A stretch of 56,368 nucleotides of DNA from a bacterium D16-36 (lineage in GTDB: Bacteria > Bacillota > Clostridia > Lachnospirales > Lachnospiraceae), in contig RAYF01000044.1 in the NCBI GenBank assembly GCA_003611745.1, positions 1 to 56,368 of the forward strand, given 5' to 3'. The position numbers and the translations under genes are program-made. The notes beneath the pieces were generated by a model that was given only the letters and a program-made list of their open reading frames with translations, had not been told where the DNA came from and did not search any database. This document shows positions 26,280-36,292 of the stretch, in pieces. The first letter of the stretch is position 1; the number at the start of each line of letters is the position of its first letter.

Positions 26280-28739
26280 TCAATTTTTCAGCCCAAGAAT
26301 CCATAGATGGCGCCTGCGCCCTTTCCTCAGGTTCTTAAAGAGAATCCGTTCCGCCTTTTTCACAGTATTGCAATAAAATTTAAACTCCTCCTGTGTCACG
26401 CAATCCGCTGCATATTCTGCTTTCTGCAGAATTTCCTCTATTCTTTCCCATGTCTTCTGGTCAAATGCACTTCCACAGAGGTCTGCTGTCTTCTTTACCC
26501 ACTGGCTTTCCCCACGCCAGTCCGGCACTCTGATTCCACATTGCTTTAAGAAAAACAAAAATCTCCCTGTCCGCACCCTTATAAATGCATTAGAATCGTC
26601 CGTCAGGCTGCAAAGCTGCTTATCATACCCCGCCCTCTGCATCCGTGGATACAGGATTCTTCTTATAACTATGATTAGCAAAGCAGCCACAATGATAAAT
26701 ACCGCCGCATATATTCGAAACATTCCGGCATTGCCTGAGCCATCTCCTCCCATAAACGGCCCATTTCCTGCCCCCTTATTTCCCTGATTTTCCGGTTCTT
26801 CTGCCTCTGCAGAGGCTTCCGGCGAAGATGACGGCTCCTCTGTCTCATGCGGTTTTGTTGCCTGCGGCTGCTCCGATCTCTCTCCCCCGGCGTCTGTCGG
26901 CGTCGCCTCCTCTTCCACAGCCGCACTGCCCTGCCCCGGCAGCGGAGAATCTGCATCCGGTGTCATATCAACGGGATACCATCCTCCCCCGTTGATAAAT
27001 ATCTCTGTCCATGCATGTGCATCGGAATCCAGCACATCTGCAGAATAAGTCCCGTCCCCATTCTCTACAAACCTTTCCGGCGGAACTTTGTATCCAGAAA
27101 CATACCTTGCCGGAAATCCCTTCCCCCTCAAAAGCAGGGTCCCAGCCGTTGCAAAATGTTCACAGTACCCTTTCTTCTGTGAATAAAGAAAGAATTCCAC
27201 ATAGTCAACCCCGGCCGGAACCGGCTCCAGGTCCTGGCTGTAAACGGCCTTCTGCCTCAAAAGCTCCCGAATCATCCTCGCTGCACTGTAAGCATTATCA
27301 TCCTCGATATAATATGCTTTAGCAAGGCTTCTTAACTGACTGAGATTTCCTTTGGGAAGCCTGCCATATAGCGAATTGACATAAGAATTATAGGACCCTA
27401 TCTGCATGGAGGACAGTGAAAAATAAGCCCCGCCCTGCAAATAAGCCGCCATTTCCGTAAGGTCTTCCCCCCTGTTGTAGCAGTTCACATAATACGTATT
27501 ACTTTTACGCCTCGGCCCGTTTTCCCCATCCATAGAAATGCAGTTGCCCCCATCATCGTCTACAATAGAGTGCATATCAGAGTAATACGGCAGATACGCA
27601 TATTTGGTCCTCTTTCCTTTTCCCACATATTCCATCTTTAAACGTACCAGACGTTCCTCATCATCACTCACCATATCAACTATACCTCGCTGGTAATACT
27701 GTGCAAACTCATAATTTGCCTCCCATATGCCCATCTCGCCTTCCTCACCCTGCACAATCTCGCGGAGTCTCTCTGTCTCGCAGGGACGCCACCTGCCATT
27801 CTCATACTCCCCTCCGACAAAACCTTTTAATAAAAAACTCCTGACAGGCTTTGACGATACCCTCAGCTTTATTACCGCCTCCTGCTCATATACCGGTGCC
27901 GCATTATTCAGCCTTCCGTCACTGTCTATTCCAAGCTTTCCCGCAATCCTCTGCCCCAGCCTCTCAACCGCACTGGCAAATTCCCGTTCTATCCTGTGCT
28001 GTCTCTTTAAATATTCCGTGGAATGCCTGAGAATATCTGCACCTGTCCCCTTCTCCAGAAACAGTGCCCCCAGAAAACCTGCCTGCAAAAGAAAAAACAG
28101 AAGAATATAAGACAATACTCTTCCAAAATTATAGTCCCCGTCTTCTTCACCTCTCTGCACAAAGGAATGCCTTCCCCCTCTTTCCTGATAAGAAATCCAC
28201 GAAAATGCCATAACAACACCGAGAGCCAGAAAAAATACTGACTTTTTATCCGGAGCCATCCCAACGCAGAGGCCAAGCATTGGTACAATATAAACCGGCA
28301 GAAGCCCATACAGCCTGCTGCAATGGCGGAATGCAAAAAAGGCAATATAAAAAGCCAGAATAACCCCAATAAACAGCAGAAAGGTATTGCCATCCAGCTT
28401 CGCCCATTCTCCCTCTAAAGCAAACCATGTCCTGCCATTGTAGCTCATAGCCCTTTTATTTATGAAATACACAAAAGGTAAAAAATCTTCCCACAAGCGC
28501 CCCGATGCCAGCGCTGCAAATGCTGCTGCCCCTAATGCCACAAGCAAAAAGGCAATTAACATATATCTCTTTCGAAGCTTGACCCCAAGGAACACGGCTA
28601 CACCTGAAATCAAAATACACGGAAAAATATGCTTTGCGGTTGAAATGCCGCAGCGGAAGGCTGAACAGAAACTAAAAAGCATTCCCAGCAAAAGAAAGTT
28701 CAAACTAATCCACGGTATCACAACCGATTTTTCATTCAT
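26280..28739 (-). CDS. Membrane transglutaminase-domain protein (TgpA type)
   Basis: An 819-residue protein. Several membrane helices fill the first 230 residues, then comes an extracytoplasmic region with a transglutaminase-like core (about 515-620) with Cys in GYCEHFATAG, His in DSDAHAWTEIF and Asp in MTPD. A Ser/Glu/Pro-rich stretch, one more helix (about 685-705) and a cytoplasmic DUF4129-like tail follow. Last gene of the MoxR-DUF58-transglutaminase operon, a widespread set of unknown substrate, thought to work on surface proteins or complexes. Confidence 0.88.
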   Translation of the reverse strand: MNEKSVVIPWISLNFLLLGMLFSFCSAFRCGISTAKHIFPCILISGVAVFLGVKLRKRYMLIAFLLVALGAAAFAALASGRLWEDFLPFVYFINKRAMSYNGRTWFALEGEWAKLDGNTFLLFIGVILAFYIAFFAFRHCSRLYGLLPVYIVPMLGLCVGMAPDKKSVFFLALGVVMAFSWISYQERGGRHSFVQRGEEDGDYNFGRVLSYILLFFLLQAGFLGALFLEKGTGADILRHSTEYLKRQHRIEREFASAVERLGQRIAGKLGIDSDGRLNNAAPVYEQEAVIKLRVSSKPVRSFLLKGFVGGEYENGRWRPCETERLREIVQGEEGEMGIWEANYEFAQYYQRGIVDMVSDDEERLVRLKMEYVGKGKRTKYAYLPYYSDMHSIVDDDGGNCISMDGENGPRRKSNTYYVNCYNRGEDLTEMAAYLQGGAYFSLSSMQIGSYNSYVNSLYGRLPKGNLSQLRSLAKAYYIEDDNAYSAARMIRELLRQKAVYSQDLEPVPAGVDYVEFFLYSQKKGYCEHFATAGTLLLRGKGFPARYVSGYKVPPERFVENGDGTYSADVLDSDAHAWTEIFINGGGWYPVDMTPDADSPLPGQGSAAVEEEATPTDAGGERSEQPQATKPHETEEPSSSPEASAEAEEPENQGNKGAGNGPFMGGDGSGNAGMFRIYAAVFIIVAALLIIVIRRILYPRMQRAGYDKQLCSLTDDSNAFIRVRTGRFLFFLKQCGIRVPDWRGESQWVKKTADLCGSAFDQKTWERIEEILQKAEYAADCVTQEEFKFYCNTVKKAERILFKNLRKGRRRHLWILGLKN

Positions 28740-28767
28740 TACAATCCCCCGTTCATTCTATGGCTTA

Positions 28768-29907
28768 TCAGAGATAAACCGTCTGTGCTGCAAGGCTTTC
28801 CTTGATATCGTGCGCCTTGTAGTTTATTATCTGTTCCCCGTTGCAGGCTAGCTGCAGATTACGCTTTAACACCAGTTTTGATGCATACAGCCTTTCACGG
28901 TATTTATCATAATACTCTTCTTCCAAATCATAATTTGGGGGAAGCACGGCAATCCCATTAACAGCAGCAAACAGTGTATAAATGTCCTCCTCCTGTTCCA
29001 CACGGCACCGCATTACATCCTGCGCCGGTCCATCATACCAGATAACATAATGCTTGCACCCTTGCTTTATCATACTGTCCGAGAGCGATACCATAACTGT
29101 AAAAAAAAGCTCCCTGTTCCTTATCTCTTCTTTATTTTCTTTTTTCCGCATTTCCCCTGCCAAATCCAAAAAGAAAAGTACCGGGCATCTCTTAACCGGC
29201 TGATACTCCTTTACCATCAACTCGCCTTCCTTCGCGGAAAGCTTCCAATGAATACTGCGTATACGGTCTCCCGGCTGATATCCCCTAATCTGGAACTGCT
29301 CTGTTGCCGTGTCCCCCGCGTCATACTGAAGATAACGCTCCTGCTCCGCTGCAAAATTCCTTACAGTCTCCCCAATATCTATAGGTACATGGTAAATTGC
29401 CGGAAGCACTGTGATAACCTCCGAACTGCTGTACGCACTCTTAGGCGGAGACAGGCACATGGCGCCAAGCAAATCAAAGCACCTGACCTTTCTGACACTT
29501 ATCACTACTTTCCCTGTATAACCCGGCTGCCACCATGTACGGATCTCCACCGTACTGCACTCCTCGTTATACTTTTTCCCAGCCGCAGATGCATAGAAAA
29601 ACGTCTTTCTTTTTTTCCCATAAAATGCATATGACTCCAGAAGCTGCACAGCTATTTTTCCAGTTGGAAGCCTGCCGTAATTTTGTATCTTTATCTTTAC
29701 CGGCACCTTTTTTCCCCGTTCCGTAATGCCGAGGGGCGCCTCCAGCAGGATACGGATCTGCCATAGCCCCAATATATTATAGATAAGCAGCAGCGACATC
29801 ACAACAATCTCTGTATAGCCTAAAAATATCAATCCGTCGCTTTTATAGATCAATGAAAGATAAAATGTACCTGCAATAATAACTAAAAAACCAACAATGC
29901 GTTTCAT
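28768..29907 (-). CDS. DUF58-domain protein
   Basis: A 379-residue protein with two N-terminal membrane helices (about 1-45), a beta-rich middle, and the DUF58 signature PGDRIRSIHWKLSAKEGELMVKEY (about residues 211-234). The C-terminal half has a vWA-like fold (FFLDLAGEMRKK). It sits between the MoxR ATPase and the transglutaminase with gaps of 13 and 28 bases. It is expected to be a substrate or partner of the MoxR ATPase. Confidence 0.88.
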   Translation of the reverse strand: MKRIVGFLVIIAGTFYLSLIYKSDGLIFLGYTEIVVMSLLLIYNILGLWQIRILLEAPLGITERGKKVPVKIKIQNYGRLPTGKIAVQLLESYAFYGKKRKTFFYASAAGKKYNEECSTVEIRTWWQPGYTGKVVISVRKVRCFDLLGAMCLSPPKSAYSSSEVITVLPAIYHVPIDIGETVRNFAAEQERYLQYDAGDTATEQFQIRGYQPGDRIRSIHWKLSAKEGELMVKEYQPVKRCPVLFFLDLAGEMRKKENKEEIRNRELFFTVMVSLSDSMIKQGCKHYVIWYDGPAQDVMRCRVEQEEDIYTLFAAVNGIAVLPPNYDLEEEYYDKYRERLYASKLVLKRNLQLACNGEQIINYKAHDIKESLAAQTVYL

Positions 29908-29920
29908 AAACAGCCCCCAC

Positions 29921-30913
29921 CTATCTCATTTGGAAATTGCCACTGCGGATCTGCCTTGCACTATCCTTTGCCTGCACATCTGTCTGCTCCAGAACCTGTG
30001 TGAGAATAGTTTCTGCCGTCACATGGCCTGCCCTTGCTTTTGCATTTAACACAATGCGGTGGGATGCCACATCCAGAAAGATTTTCATTACATCATTCGG
30101 AATCACATAATTCCTCTTTGACAAAAATGCAACTGCTTTGGCCATTTTTGCCAACGCTATCGTACCGCGCGGGCTAATGCCCAGCGATATATAGGCATTT
30201 TCCCTTGTAGCCTGCACTAACTTGCACAGATACCGGTACACTTTATCGTGGACAAAAATATTCTCCACCCCCAGACGGATACGCACTAATTCCTCCGCAG
30301 AAATCACTACCTCCACATCCTCCACAGAGATTCCGCTGCTCTTTCCTTTCGCAATCGCAATCTCATCCTCCAGATCCGGGTATCCCATTGTCATGCAGAT
30401 CATAAACCTGTCCAACTGTGACTCCGGCAGCAGCTGGGTACCGACACTTCCCGCCGGATTTTCTGTTGCAATAACAATAAACGGTTCCGGAACATTTCTG
30501 GTAATACCATCTACTGTTACATTGCCCTCCTCCATAACTTCCAAAAGGGCTGACTGCGTTTTAGGGGATGTCCTGTTAATCTCATCGCCCAAAAACAGAT
30601 TGCACATCACAGCCCCCGGCTGATAAGAAAATGTGCCCGTCTGCTTCTGATACATGGAAAAACCCAGAATATCGGACGGCATAACATCCGGCGTAAACTG
30701 AATTCTTTTACTTTCCAGCGCCATAGCATTAGAAAATGCCATAGCAAGTGTTGTCTTTCCCACCCCGGGAATATCGTCAATCAGAATATGCCCTCCTGCA
30801 AGGATTGCAGCCATAGCCTTCCGCACACAGTCTTCCTTTCCGATGACAACGCGCTGCACCTGTTCCATAACAGAAAGCACTTCCTGATAATAAACCTCAT
30901 TAATCTCACCCAT
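29921..30913 (-). CDS. MoxR-family AAA+ ATPase
   Basis: A 330-residue ATPase with Walker A GVGKTTLA (about 45-52), Walker B LFLGDEINRT (about 107-116) followed by SPKTQSALLEVMEE, and sensor ATENP (about 149-153). MoxR ATPases act as chaperones that insert cofactors or activate vWA-domain partners. First gene of the three-gene operon; the divergent neighbour is the isomerase-like gene. Confidence 0.93.
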   Translation of the reverse strand: MGEINEVYYQEVLSVMEQVQRVVIGKEDCVRKAMAAILAGGHILIDDIPGVGKTTLAMAFSNAMALESKRIQFTPDVMPSDILGFSMYQKQTGTFSYQPGAVMCNLFLGDEINRTSPKTQSALLEVMEEGNVTVDGITRNVPEPFIVIATENPAGSVGTQLLPESQLDRFMICMTMGYPDLEDEIAIAKGKSSGISVEDVEVVISAEELVRIRLGVENIFVHDKVYRYLCKLVQATRENAYISLGISPRGTIALAKMAKAVAFLSKRNYVIPNDVMKIFLDVASHRIVLNAKARAGHVTAETILTQVLEQTDVQAKDSARQIRSGNFQMR

Positions 30914-31111
30914 TGCATTTCCCCCTTGTTTTTCTCCATTATACTATAGCTTCCCAAAAATTGCATCCTTATCTAAAATGTAATACCATCCCCCATAGTG
31001 TGAACAGTAACTCTTGTTTGGCACGCTTCAGCCTAAAAGAAGCACGTCTGTACCGCCAGCCCAAAAAATTGTAACAACTATACAAGATTTTCTAATTTTT
31101 TTGATTTTTTA

Positions 31112-31176
31112 TTGCAAATCGCTACCAAATGGTCTAAAATAGGTTTATGTAATTGTCTATTTTGATTATTACATAA
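31112..31176 (+). promoter_or_regulatory. Promoter and inverted-repeat operator of the isomerase-like gene
   Basis: TTGCAA (31112-31117), 17-base spacer, TAAAAT (31135-31140). Right at the transcription start is an inverted repeat, TTATGTAAT (31145-31153) and ATTACATAA (31168-31176), a good place for a repressor. The rest of 30914-31111 shows no gene. Confidence 0.6.
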
Positions 31177-31231
31177 TTACCAGTACAAAATCAAATATAT
31201 TTTATAAAAAGAAAGGATGGTCAAAAAAAAC

Positions 31232-32722
31232 ATGGAAAACATGCCAAAGATCAAAATCGGTATCGTTGCGGTAAGCAGGGATTGTTTCCCGGAATCACTT
31301 TCTGTAGACCGTAGAAAGAATTTAGTAAAGGCGTACACAGACAAATATGGTGCAGACGACATTTATGAGTGCCCTGTCTGTATCGTAGAGAGCGAAATAC
31401 ATATGGTACAGGCTCTTGAAGATATCAAAAAAGCCGGCTGCAATGCCCTCTGTGTATACTTAGGGAATTTCGGCCCTGAGATTTCCGAAACACTCCTTGC
31501 AAAACACTTTGACGGACCGAGAATGTTTGTCGCTGCTGCTGAGGAAACTTCCAAAAATGAAGGGCTGATTCAGGGCCGCGGCGATGCCTATTGCGGTATG
31601 CTCAATGCAAGCTACAACTTAAAGCTTCGCAATATCAAGGCATACATCCCTGAGTATCCGGTTGGGGATGCAGAGGAATGCGCCGACATGATTCATGAGT
31701 TCGTGCCAATCGCGCGCGCTATCGCTGCATTAAACGACTTAAAGATTATCAGCTTCGGTCCTCGCCCATTAAACTTCCTAGCTTGTAATGCCCCGATCAA
31801 ACAGCTTTACAATCTTGGTATTGAAATCGAGGAAAACTCAGAACTTGATTTATTCGAAGCATTCAACAAGCATGCTGGCGATTCCCGTATCCCGGATGTC
31901 GTAAAGGATATGGAGCAGGAGCTTGGCGCAGGCAATAAAAAACCTGAAATCCTTGAAAAACTGGCTCAGTATGAGCTTACTCTCCTTGATTGGATTGATG
32001 AACACAAGGGATACAGAAAATATGTTGCCATTGCCGGAAAGTGCTGGCCGGCATTCCAGACACAATTTGGTTTTGTACCTTGTTTCGTAAACAGCCGCCT
32101 TACAAAGAAAGGCATCCCGGTTTCCTGTGAGGTAGATATTTATGGCTGCCTGAGTGAATTTATCGGTACAGTAGTCAGCGAGGATGCCGTTACACTTCTC
32201 GACATCAACAACACAGTTACTCCTGATATCTATGATGAAGATATCAAGGGCAAATTCGACTACACATTAAAAGATACATTCATGGGCTTCCACTGTGGAA
32301 ATACAGCTTCCAACAAGCTTTCTTTCTGCGAGATGAAGTACCAGAAGATTATGGCGCGTTCCCTTCCTATTGAAGTGACAAACGGAACACTTGAGGGAGA
32401 TATCGCTCCGGGAAATATCACATTCTTCCGTCTTCAGAGTACTGCTGATGCTAAACTCCGCGGATACATTGCACAGGGTGAAGTCCTTCCTGTTGCCACA
32501 CGTTCCTTCGGATCTATCGGTATCTTTGCAATTCCTGAAATGGGACGTTTCTACCGCCACGTATTGATTGAAGGCAATTATCCGCATCATGGCGCAGTTG
32601 CATTCGGCCACTTTGGCAAGGAATTATACGAGGTATTTAAGTACATCGGCGTCGATGTGGAAGAAATCGGCTTTAACCAGCCAAAGGGAATGCTGTATAA
32701 GACAGAGAATCCATTTGCTTAA
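31232..32722 (+). CDS. L-fucose/L-arabinose isomerase-family protein
   Basis: About 496 residues. The N-terminal part (KIKIGIVAVSRDCFPESLSVDRR) and the C-terminal part with HCGNTASNKLSF and EGNYPHHGAVAFGH fit the FucI/AraA superfamily of ketol isomerases, which use a metal held by Glu, Asp and His. The substrate cannot be deduced and no sugar operon adjoins. Start choice: ATG 31217 lies directly on the AGAAAGG site, so 31232 or 31241 is likelier. A terminator follows. Confidence 0.75.
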   Translation: MENMPKIKIGIVAVSRDCFPESLSVDRRKNLVKAYTDKYGADDIYECPVCIVESEIHMVQALEDIKKAGCNALCVYLGNFGPEISETLLAKHFDGPRMFVAAAEETSKNEGLIQGRGDAYCGMLNASYNLKLRNIKAYIPEYPVGDAEECADMIHEFVPIARAIAALNDLKIISFGPRPLNFLACNAPIKQLYNLGIEIEENSELDLFEAFNKHAGDSRIPDVVKDMEQELGAGNKKPEILEKLAQYELTLLDWIDEHKGYRKYVAIAGKCWPAFQTQFGFVPCFVNSRLTKKGIPVSCEVDIYGCLSEFIGTVVSEDAVTLLDINNTVTPDIYDEDIKGKFDYTLKDTFMGFHCGNTASNKLSFCEMKYQKIMARSLPIEVTNGTLEGDIAPGNITFFRLQSTADAKLRGYIAQGEVLPVATRSFGSIGIFAIPEMGRFYRHVLIEGNYPHHGAVAFGHFGKELYEVFKYIGVDVEEIGFNQPKGMLYKTENPFA

Positions 32723-32745
32723 TATCTGCTTTTCAGGCAGACAAA

Positions 32746-32781
32746 AAGAGGCAGTAACATATCGTTACTGTCTCTTAATTT
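32746..32781 (+). terminator. Rho-independent terminator of the isomerase-like gene
   Basis: AAGAGGCAGTAAC (32746-32758) pairs with GTTACTGTCTCTT (32764-32776), with one G-T pair, and is followed by AATTTTA. Confidence 0.75.
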
Positions 32782-32822
32782 TATCTCAACGGAAAATTCC
32801 CGCCGTGTAACGAATATCCGCT

Positions 32823-33821
32823 TCAAAAGCATACCCCAAACAGCCACTTTCCCGCCTTACTGAAATCAGAAGCCTTCCATCCCCCCGTTTTCTGGCAGGA
32901 AGGCTTCAATAATGCACTGGATTCATCTTTATTTGAGAGGCTCCAAGCTACCCTGCCCAGCTTATAGCGGTTCATCAGCTTATTCCACTTATTTGCTTCC
33001 TTGATGTCCACCACGCCGTTGCCGGATGCCTCGCTAAGCCCGAATTCTGACACAATAACCGGAAGCCCTTTCTTCACTGCCGCTTCGAGTTTGTTCCTCA
33101 AATCCTGCTTATGGGTAGACGCATAAAAATGAAAAGCATATGCAATGCCGCTCCCCTTTAGCGGGTCAGCCGCAGCAGCATCTACATCCTGGCTCCATGT
33201 CGGCGTGCCCACAATGATAATCGCTTTTTTATTTACACTGCGGATTGTCTTCACCACCGCATTTGCATACTTCTTAATATTTTTCCAGTTCCCATCATTC
33301 CCATTCGGCTCATTGCAGATTTCAAAAAGGATATTTTTATACTTATTGTACTTCTTTGCTATCTTTTTAAAAAATGCCTGCGCTTCCTTTTTATGCGTCA
33401 ATGGATTGCCGTCGCTTAAAATATGCCAGTCAATAATAACATACATCCCAAGCGCTGTGGCCTCTTTGACGCCCTTGTCAAGCAGGGCTTCCAGATTCCT
33501 GCGGTTCTCACTATCCCCGGTGCAATAACCATTGTACTCCTCCGTATACATGGCAAGGCGGATGGTATTGGCTCCCCTTTTCTTTAAAGAAGAGAATGCA
33601 CTTTTATTTACATACTGCGGATACCATGACAGGCCGTGTGTAGACACCCCTTTTATCACAAAAGGCTTTCCTTTTGCATTAACAATCCTGCCCCCTTTTA
33701 CCTGCAGTCGCCCATTAGCCGAAACAGGTGTGGCGCCTGCTGCAGCGCTTTGATTGAAAAAACACCCTGCCCCTAAGAGCAGCACGATAATGCCAAGGGC
33801 AACTCCATATATCTTCTTCAT
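32823..33821 (-). CDS. Secreted glycoside hydrolase family 5 (endoglucanase-like)
   Basis: A 332-residue protein. ATG 33821 (MKKIYGVALG) has GGAGATGG upstream; the longer frame from 33845 overlaps the nadC stop. An N-terminal signal segment (about 1-28, ending GAGCFFNQSAAAG) may be a lipoprotein signal. The GH5 catalytic residues are the Glu of NEPN (acid/base) and the Glu of VSEFG (nucleophile). RLAMY near the N-terminus and HFYAST are family motifs. Activity on beta-glucan or a related polymer is likely. It sits oddly behind nadB-nadC, whose transcript it probably shares. Confidence 0.9.
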   Translation of the reverse strand: MKKIYGVALGIIVLLLGAGCFFNQSAAAGATPVSANGRLQVKGGRIVNAKGKPFVIKGVSTHGLSWYPQYVNKSAFSSLKKRGANTIRLAMYTEEYNGYCTGDSENRRNLEALLDKGVKEATALGMYVIIDWHILSDGNPLTHKKEAQAFFKKIAKKYNKYKNILFEICNEPNGNDGNWKNIKKYANAVVKTIRSVNKKAIIIVGTPTWSQDVDAAAADPLKGSGIAYAFHFYASTHKQDLRNKLEAAVKKGLPVIVSEFGLSEASGNGVVDIKEANKWNKLMNRYKLGRVAWSLSNKDESSALLKPSCQKTGGWKASDFSKAGKWLFGVCF

Positions 33822-33844
33822 ATTCCATCTCCACTTTCTTTCCA

Positions 33845-34699
33845 TTAAACCGCATGAAGGTTTTTCAATGAGATATCCATAATCGGCGCAGAGTGCGTCA
33901 GCGCCCCGCTTGACACATAATCAACCCCCACGTCAAGAATATTTTTTATATTTTCCTTTGTCACATTGCCGGAACACTCCGTCTTGGCACGTCCATCGAT
34001 AATCCTTACAGCCTCCTTCATCTGCTCCGGCCCCATATTATCCAGCATAATAATATCAGCGCCTGCCTCGACTGCCTCCCGCACCATATCAAGATTCTCT
34101 ACCTCCACCTCAATCTTATGTACAAAAGAAACATATTCGCGTGCCATCCTGACAGCTTTGGTAATGCTGCCCGCCGCCCCAATATGGTTATCCTTCAGCA
34201 TGACACCGTCTGAGAGGTTATAGCGGTGGTTGCTCCCGCCCCCGACTTTTACTGCATATTTCTCAAAGATGCGCATATTCGGAGTAGTCTTGCGTGTATC
34301 CAGAAGAGTCGTTTTTCCGCCTTCCAGCAATTTCACAATAGAATTTGTATAAGTAGCAATCCCACTCATGCGCTGCAGGTAATTCAATGCTGTTCGCTCA
34401 CCTGACAGCAATGCCCGGATATCGCCGGTTACAACCGCCAGAAGTTCCCCGTTCTTTACAACATCCCCATCCTTCACTTTCATATCAAATTCTGCGGTAT
34501 CATCCAGCAATTCAAATACCCTCCGGAACACCCCCAGACCGGCAATCACACCATCCTGCTTACAAATTAAATCTACCTGCCCTTTCTGGTAATCCGGCAT
34601 TACAGAATTAGTAGAGATATCTTCACTGGTGATATCCTCCTCCAATGCCTGCATAATCAGCTTATCAACGTTTACTTTTAATGTAATTGGTTCATTCAT
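33845..34699 (-). CDS. nadC: Nicotinate-nucleotide pyrophosphorylase (carboxylating)
   Basis: A 284-residue quinolinate phosphoribosyltransferase (quinolinate plus PRPP to nicotinate mononucleotide). Family motifs DTRKTTPNMR, GGGSNHRYNLSDGVMLKDNH, and VEVEN/IIMLDN are present. The start overlaps the nadB stop by eight bases, so the two are translated together. nadA is not in this window. Confidence 0.97.
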   Translation of the reverse strand: MNEPITLKVNVDKLIMQALEEDITSEDISTNSVMPDYQKGQVDLICKQDGVIAGLGVFRRVFELLDDTAEFDMKVKDGDVVKNGELLAVVTGDIRALLSGERTALNYLQRMSGIATYTNSIVKLLEGGKTTLLDTRKTTPNMRIFEKYAVKVGGGSNHRYNLSDGVMLKDNHIGAAGSITKAVRMAREYVSFVHKIEVEVENLDMVREAVEAGADIIMLDNMGPEQMKEAVRIIDGRAKTECSGNVTKENIKNILDVGVDYVSSGALTHSAPIMDISLKNLHAV

Positions 34700-35984
34700 G
34701 GCTCTTCCGCTCCCTTTCTATCTCTTCCAACACAATTCTGCGGTATTCTTTCTTCCGCGCTTCTATATCCTGATATTCATCCAAATCTACCATACCACAG
34801 ATATCTGCAAACCCTGTCTCGGGAAGCTTGCCGGCAATCTCCAGCGCAGCCCTCTTTGCAAATACCATAGATTCCAGCAGGGAATTGCTTGCAAGGCGGT
34901 TCTTCCCGTGGACTCCATTGCAGGCAGTCTCACCTACTGCATACAAGTGAGCCATAGACGACTTTCCGGAAAGGTCTACCTTGATCCCCCCCATAAAATA
35001 ATGCTGTGCCGGAACCACCGGTATACATTCCTTCGTTGGATCATACCCTTCTTCAATGCACTGCTGCAGAATATTTGGAAAATGGCTCTTTATCTCTTCT
35101 GTCGGTATATTTTCCATGGAAAGCCAGACATACGGCATCTTATCCTTTGACATCTGCTTTTCAATCTCAGCAGTCACAACATCCCTTGGCAGAAGCTCAT
35201 TGCAAAAGCGCTCTTTGTTCTTGTTCAGAAGAACAGCCCCCTCCCCACGCACCGACTCCGAAATTAGGAAACGCCGCCCCGGTTTTTCCGAATAAAGGGT
35301 AGTTGGATGAATCTGTATATAATCCACATGCTGCAGCGCCACATCATGGCATTTTGCAATCGCAATCGCATCTCCAGTAATATGGCGAAAATTTGTAGAA
35401 TGCTGGTACAGGCCCCCAAGGCCTCCGCAGGCAAGTACAGTATACTTGGCCTGTACACATTCTATGTTCCCATCTGCATCCTGCATGATTATCCCATAAC
35501 AGCTGTTGTCCCTTGCAATAATATCTAACATCGCAGTATGCTCCAGAACCGCGATATTTTTCCTCTTCCTCACATTTTCTATCAATGTACTGGTAATTTC
35601 CCTGCCTGTCACATCCTCATGAAATAAAATACGGGGTCTCCCATGCCCCCCTTCCTTGGTAAAGGCAAGCTCCTCCCCATCCCGCTCAAACTCCACACCA
35701 TATGCAACTAATTCATCCGCCACCTCCTGTGAAGAACGAATCATCACCTCAACAGAAGCCGGATTATTTTCATAATGCCCTGCGCGCATCGTATCTTCAA
35801 AATACCCTTCATAATCTTCTTCCCCGCGAAGCATGCAGATGCCGCCCTGAGCCAGAAACGAATCACTCTTATCTACCTCTTCTTTTGTCAGCATCAGAAT
35901 CTGCGTCTGTTCCGGAAAATGAAGCGCACAAAACAAGCCCGCCGCACCTGTCCCTATAATAACCACATCAGTCTTTTTCGTCAT
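34692..35984 (-). CDS. nadB: L-aspartate oxidase
   Basis: A 430-residue flavoprotein that oxidises aspartate to iminoaspartate. ATG 35984 (MTKKTDVVIIGTG) is used; the 28 residues before it are not conserved-looking. FAD motif VIIGTGAAGLFCAL (about 8-21), GGHGRPRILFHEDVTG and GGLGGLYQHSTNF are conserved. It is about 100 residues shorter than E. coli NadB, lacking most of the C-terminal helical domain, as in many Clostridia. First gene of nadB-nadC. Confidence 0.94.
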   Translation of the reverse strand: MTKKTDVVIIGTGAAGLFCALHFPEQTQILMLTKEEVDKSDSFLAQGGICMLRGEEDYEGYFEDTMRAGHYENNPASVEVMIRSSQEVADELVAYGVEFERDGEELAFTKEGGHGRPRILFHEDVTGREITSTLIENVRKRKNIAVLEHTAMLDIIARDNSCYGIIMQDADGNIECVQAKYTVLACGGLGGLYQHSTNFRHITGDAIAIAKCHDVALQHVDYIQIHPTTLYSEKPGRRFLISESVRGEGAVLLNKNKERFCNELLPRDVVTAEIEKQMSKDKMPYVWLSMENIPTEEIKSHFPNILQQCIEEGYDPTKECIPVVPAQHYFMGGIKVDLSGKSSMAHLYAVGETACNGVHGKNRLASNSLLESMVFAKRAALEIAGKLPETGFADICGMVDLDEYQDIEARKKEYRRIVLEEIERERKSHE

Positions 35985-36292
35985 AATCAGCACCTGTAAT
36001 CCGCTTTCTACTATAAACATCCACAATGTATTGAGTTTACCATAATTGCCACCTAAAAACAAGAGCACTGCAATTTGAATATAAAGAATTTTTCGTTTCT
36101 ATATTGAAAAATAATAAGATATTTGATAATATAAAGTAGTAATATAAGTACTAATTGTTTTAAAACTATTCAGCATGAAAGCTCCTGCAGACAATCGGGC
36201 ACTAAATAACTTGTTTGCGCCCAGCTCATTGCTTACACGAGAATTTCTTCCATGTTTGATAGGCCACAAGGGAAAGGAAGTAAAATTAAAAA
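35985..36292. other. Divergent intergenic region between nadB and the chemoreceptor
   Basis: 308 AT-rich bases carry the divergent upstream regions. A TATAGT lies upstream of nadB without a clear -35. No NAD-repressor site, sigma-D consensus or small gene could be supported. Confidence 0.4.
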
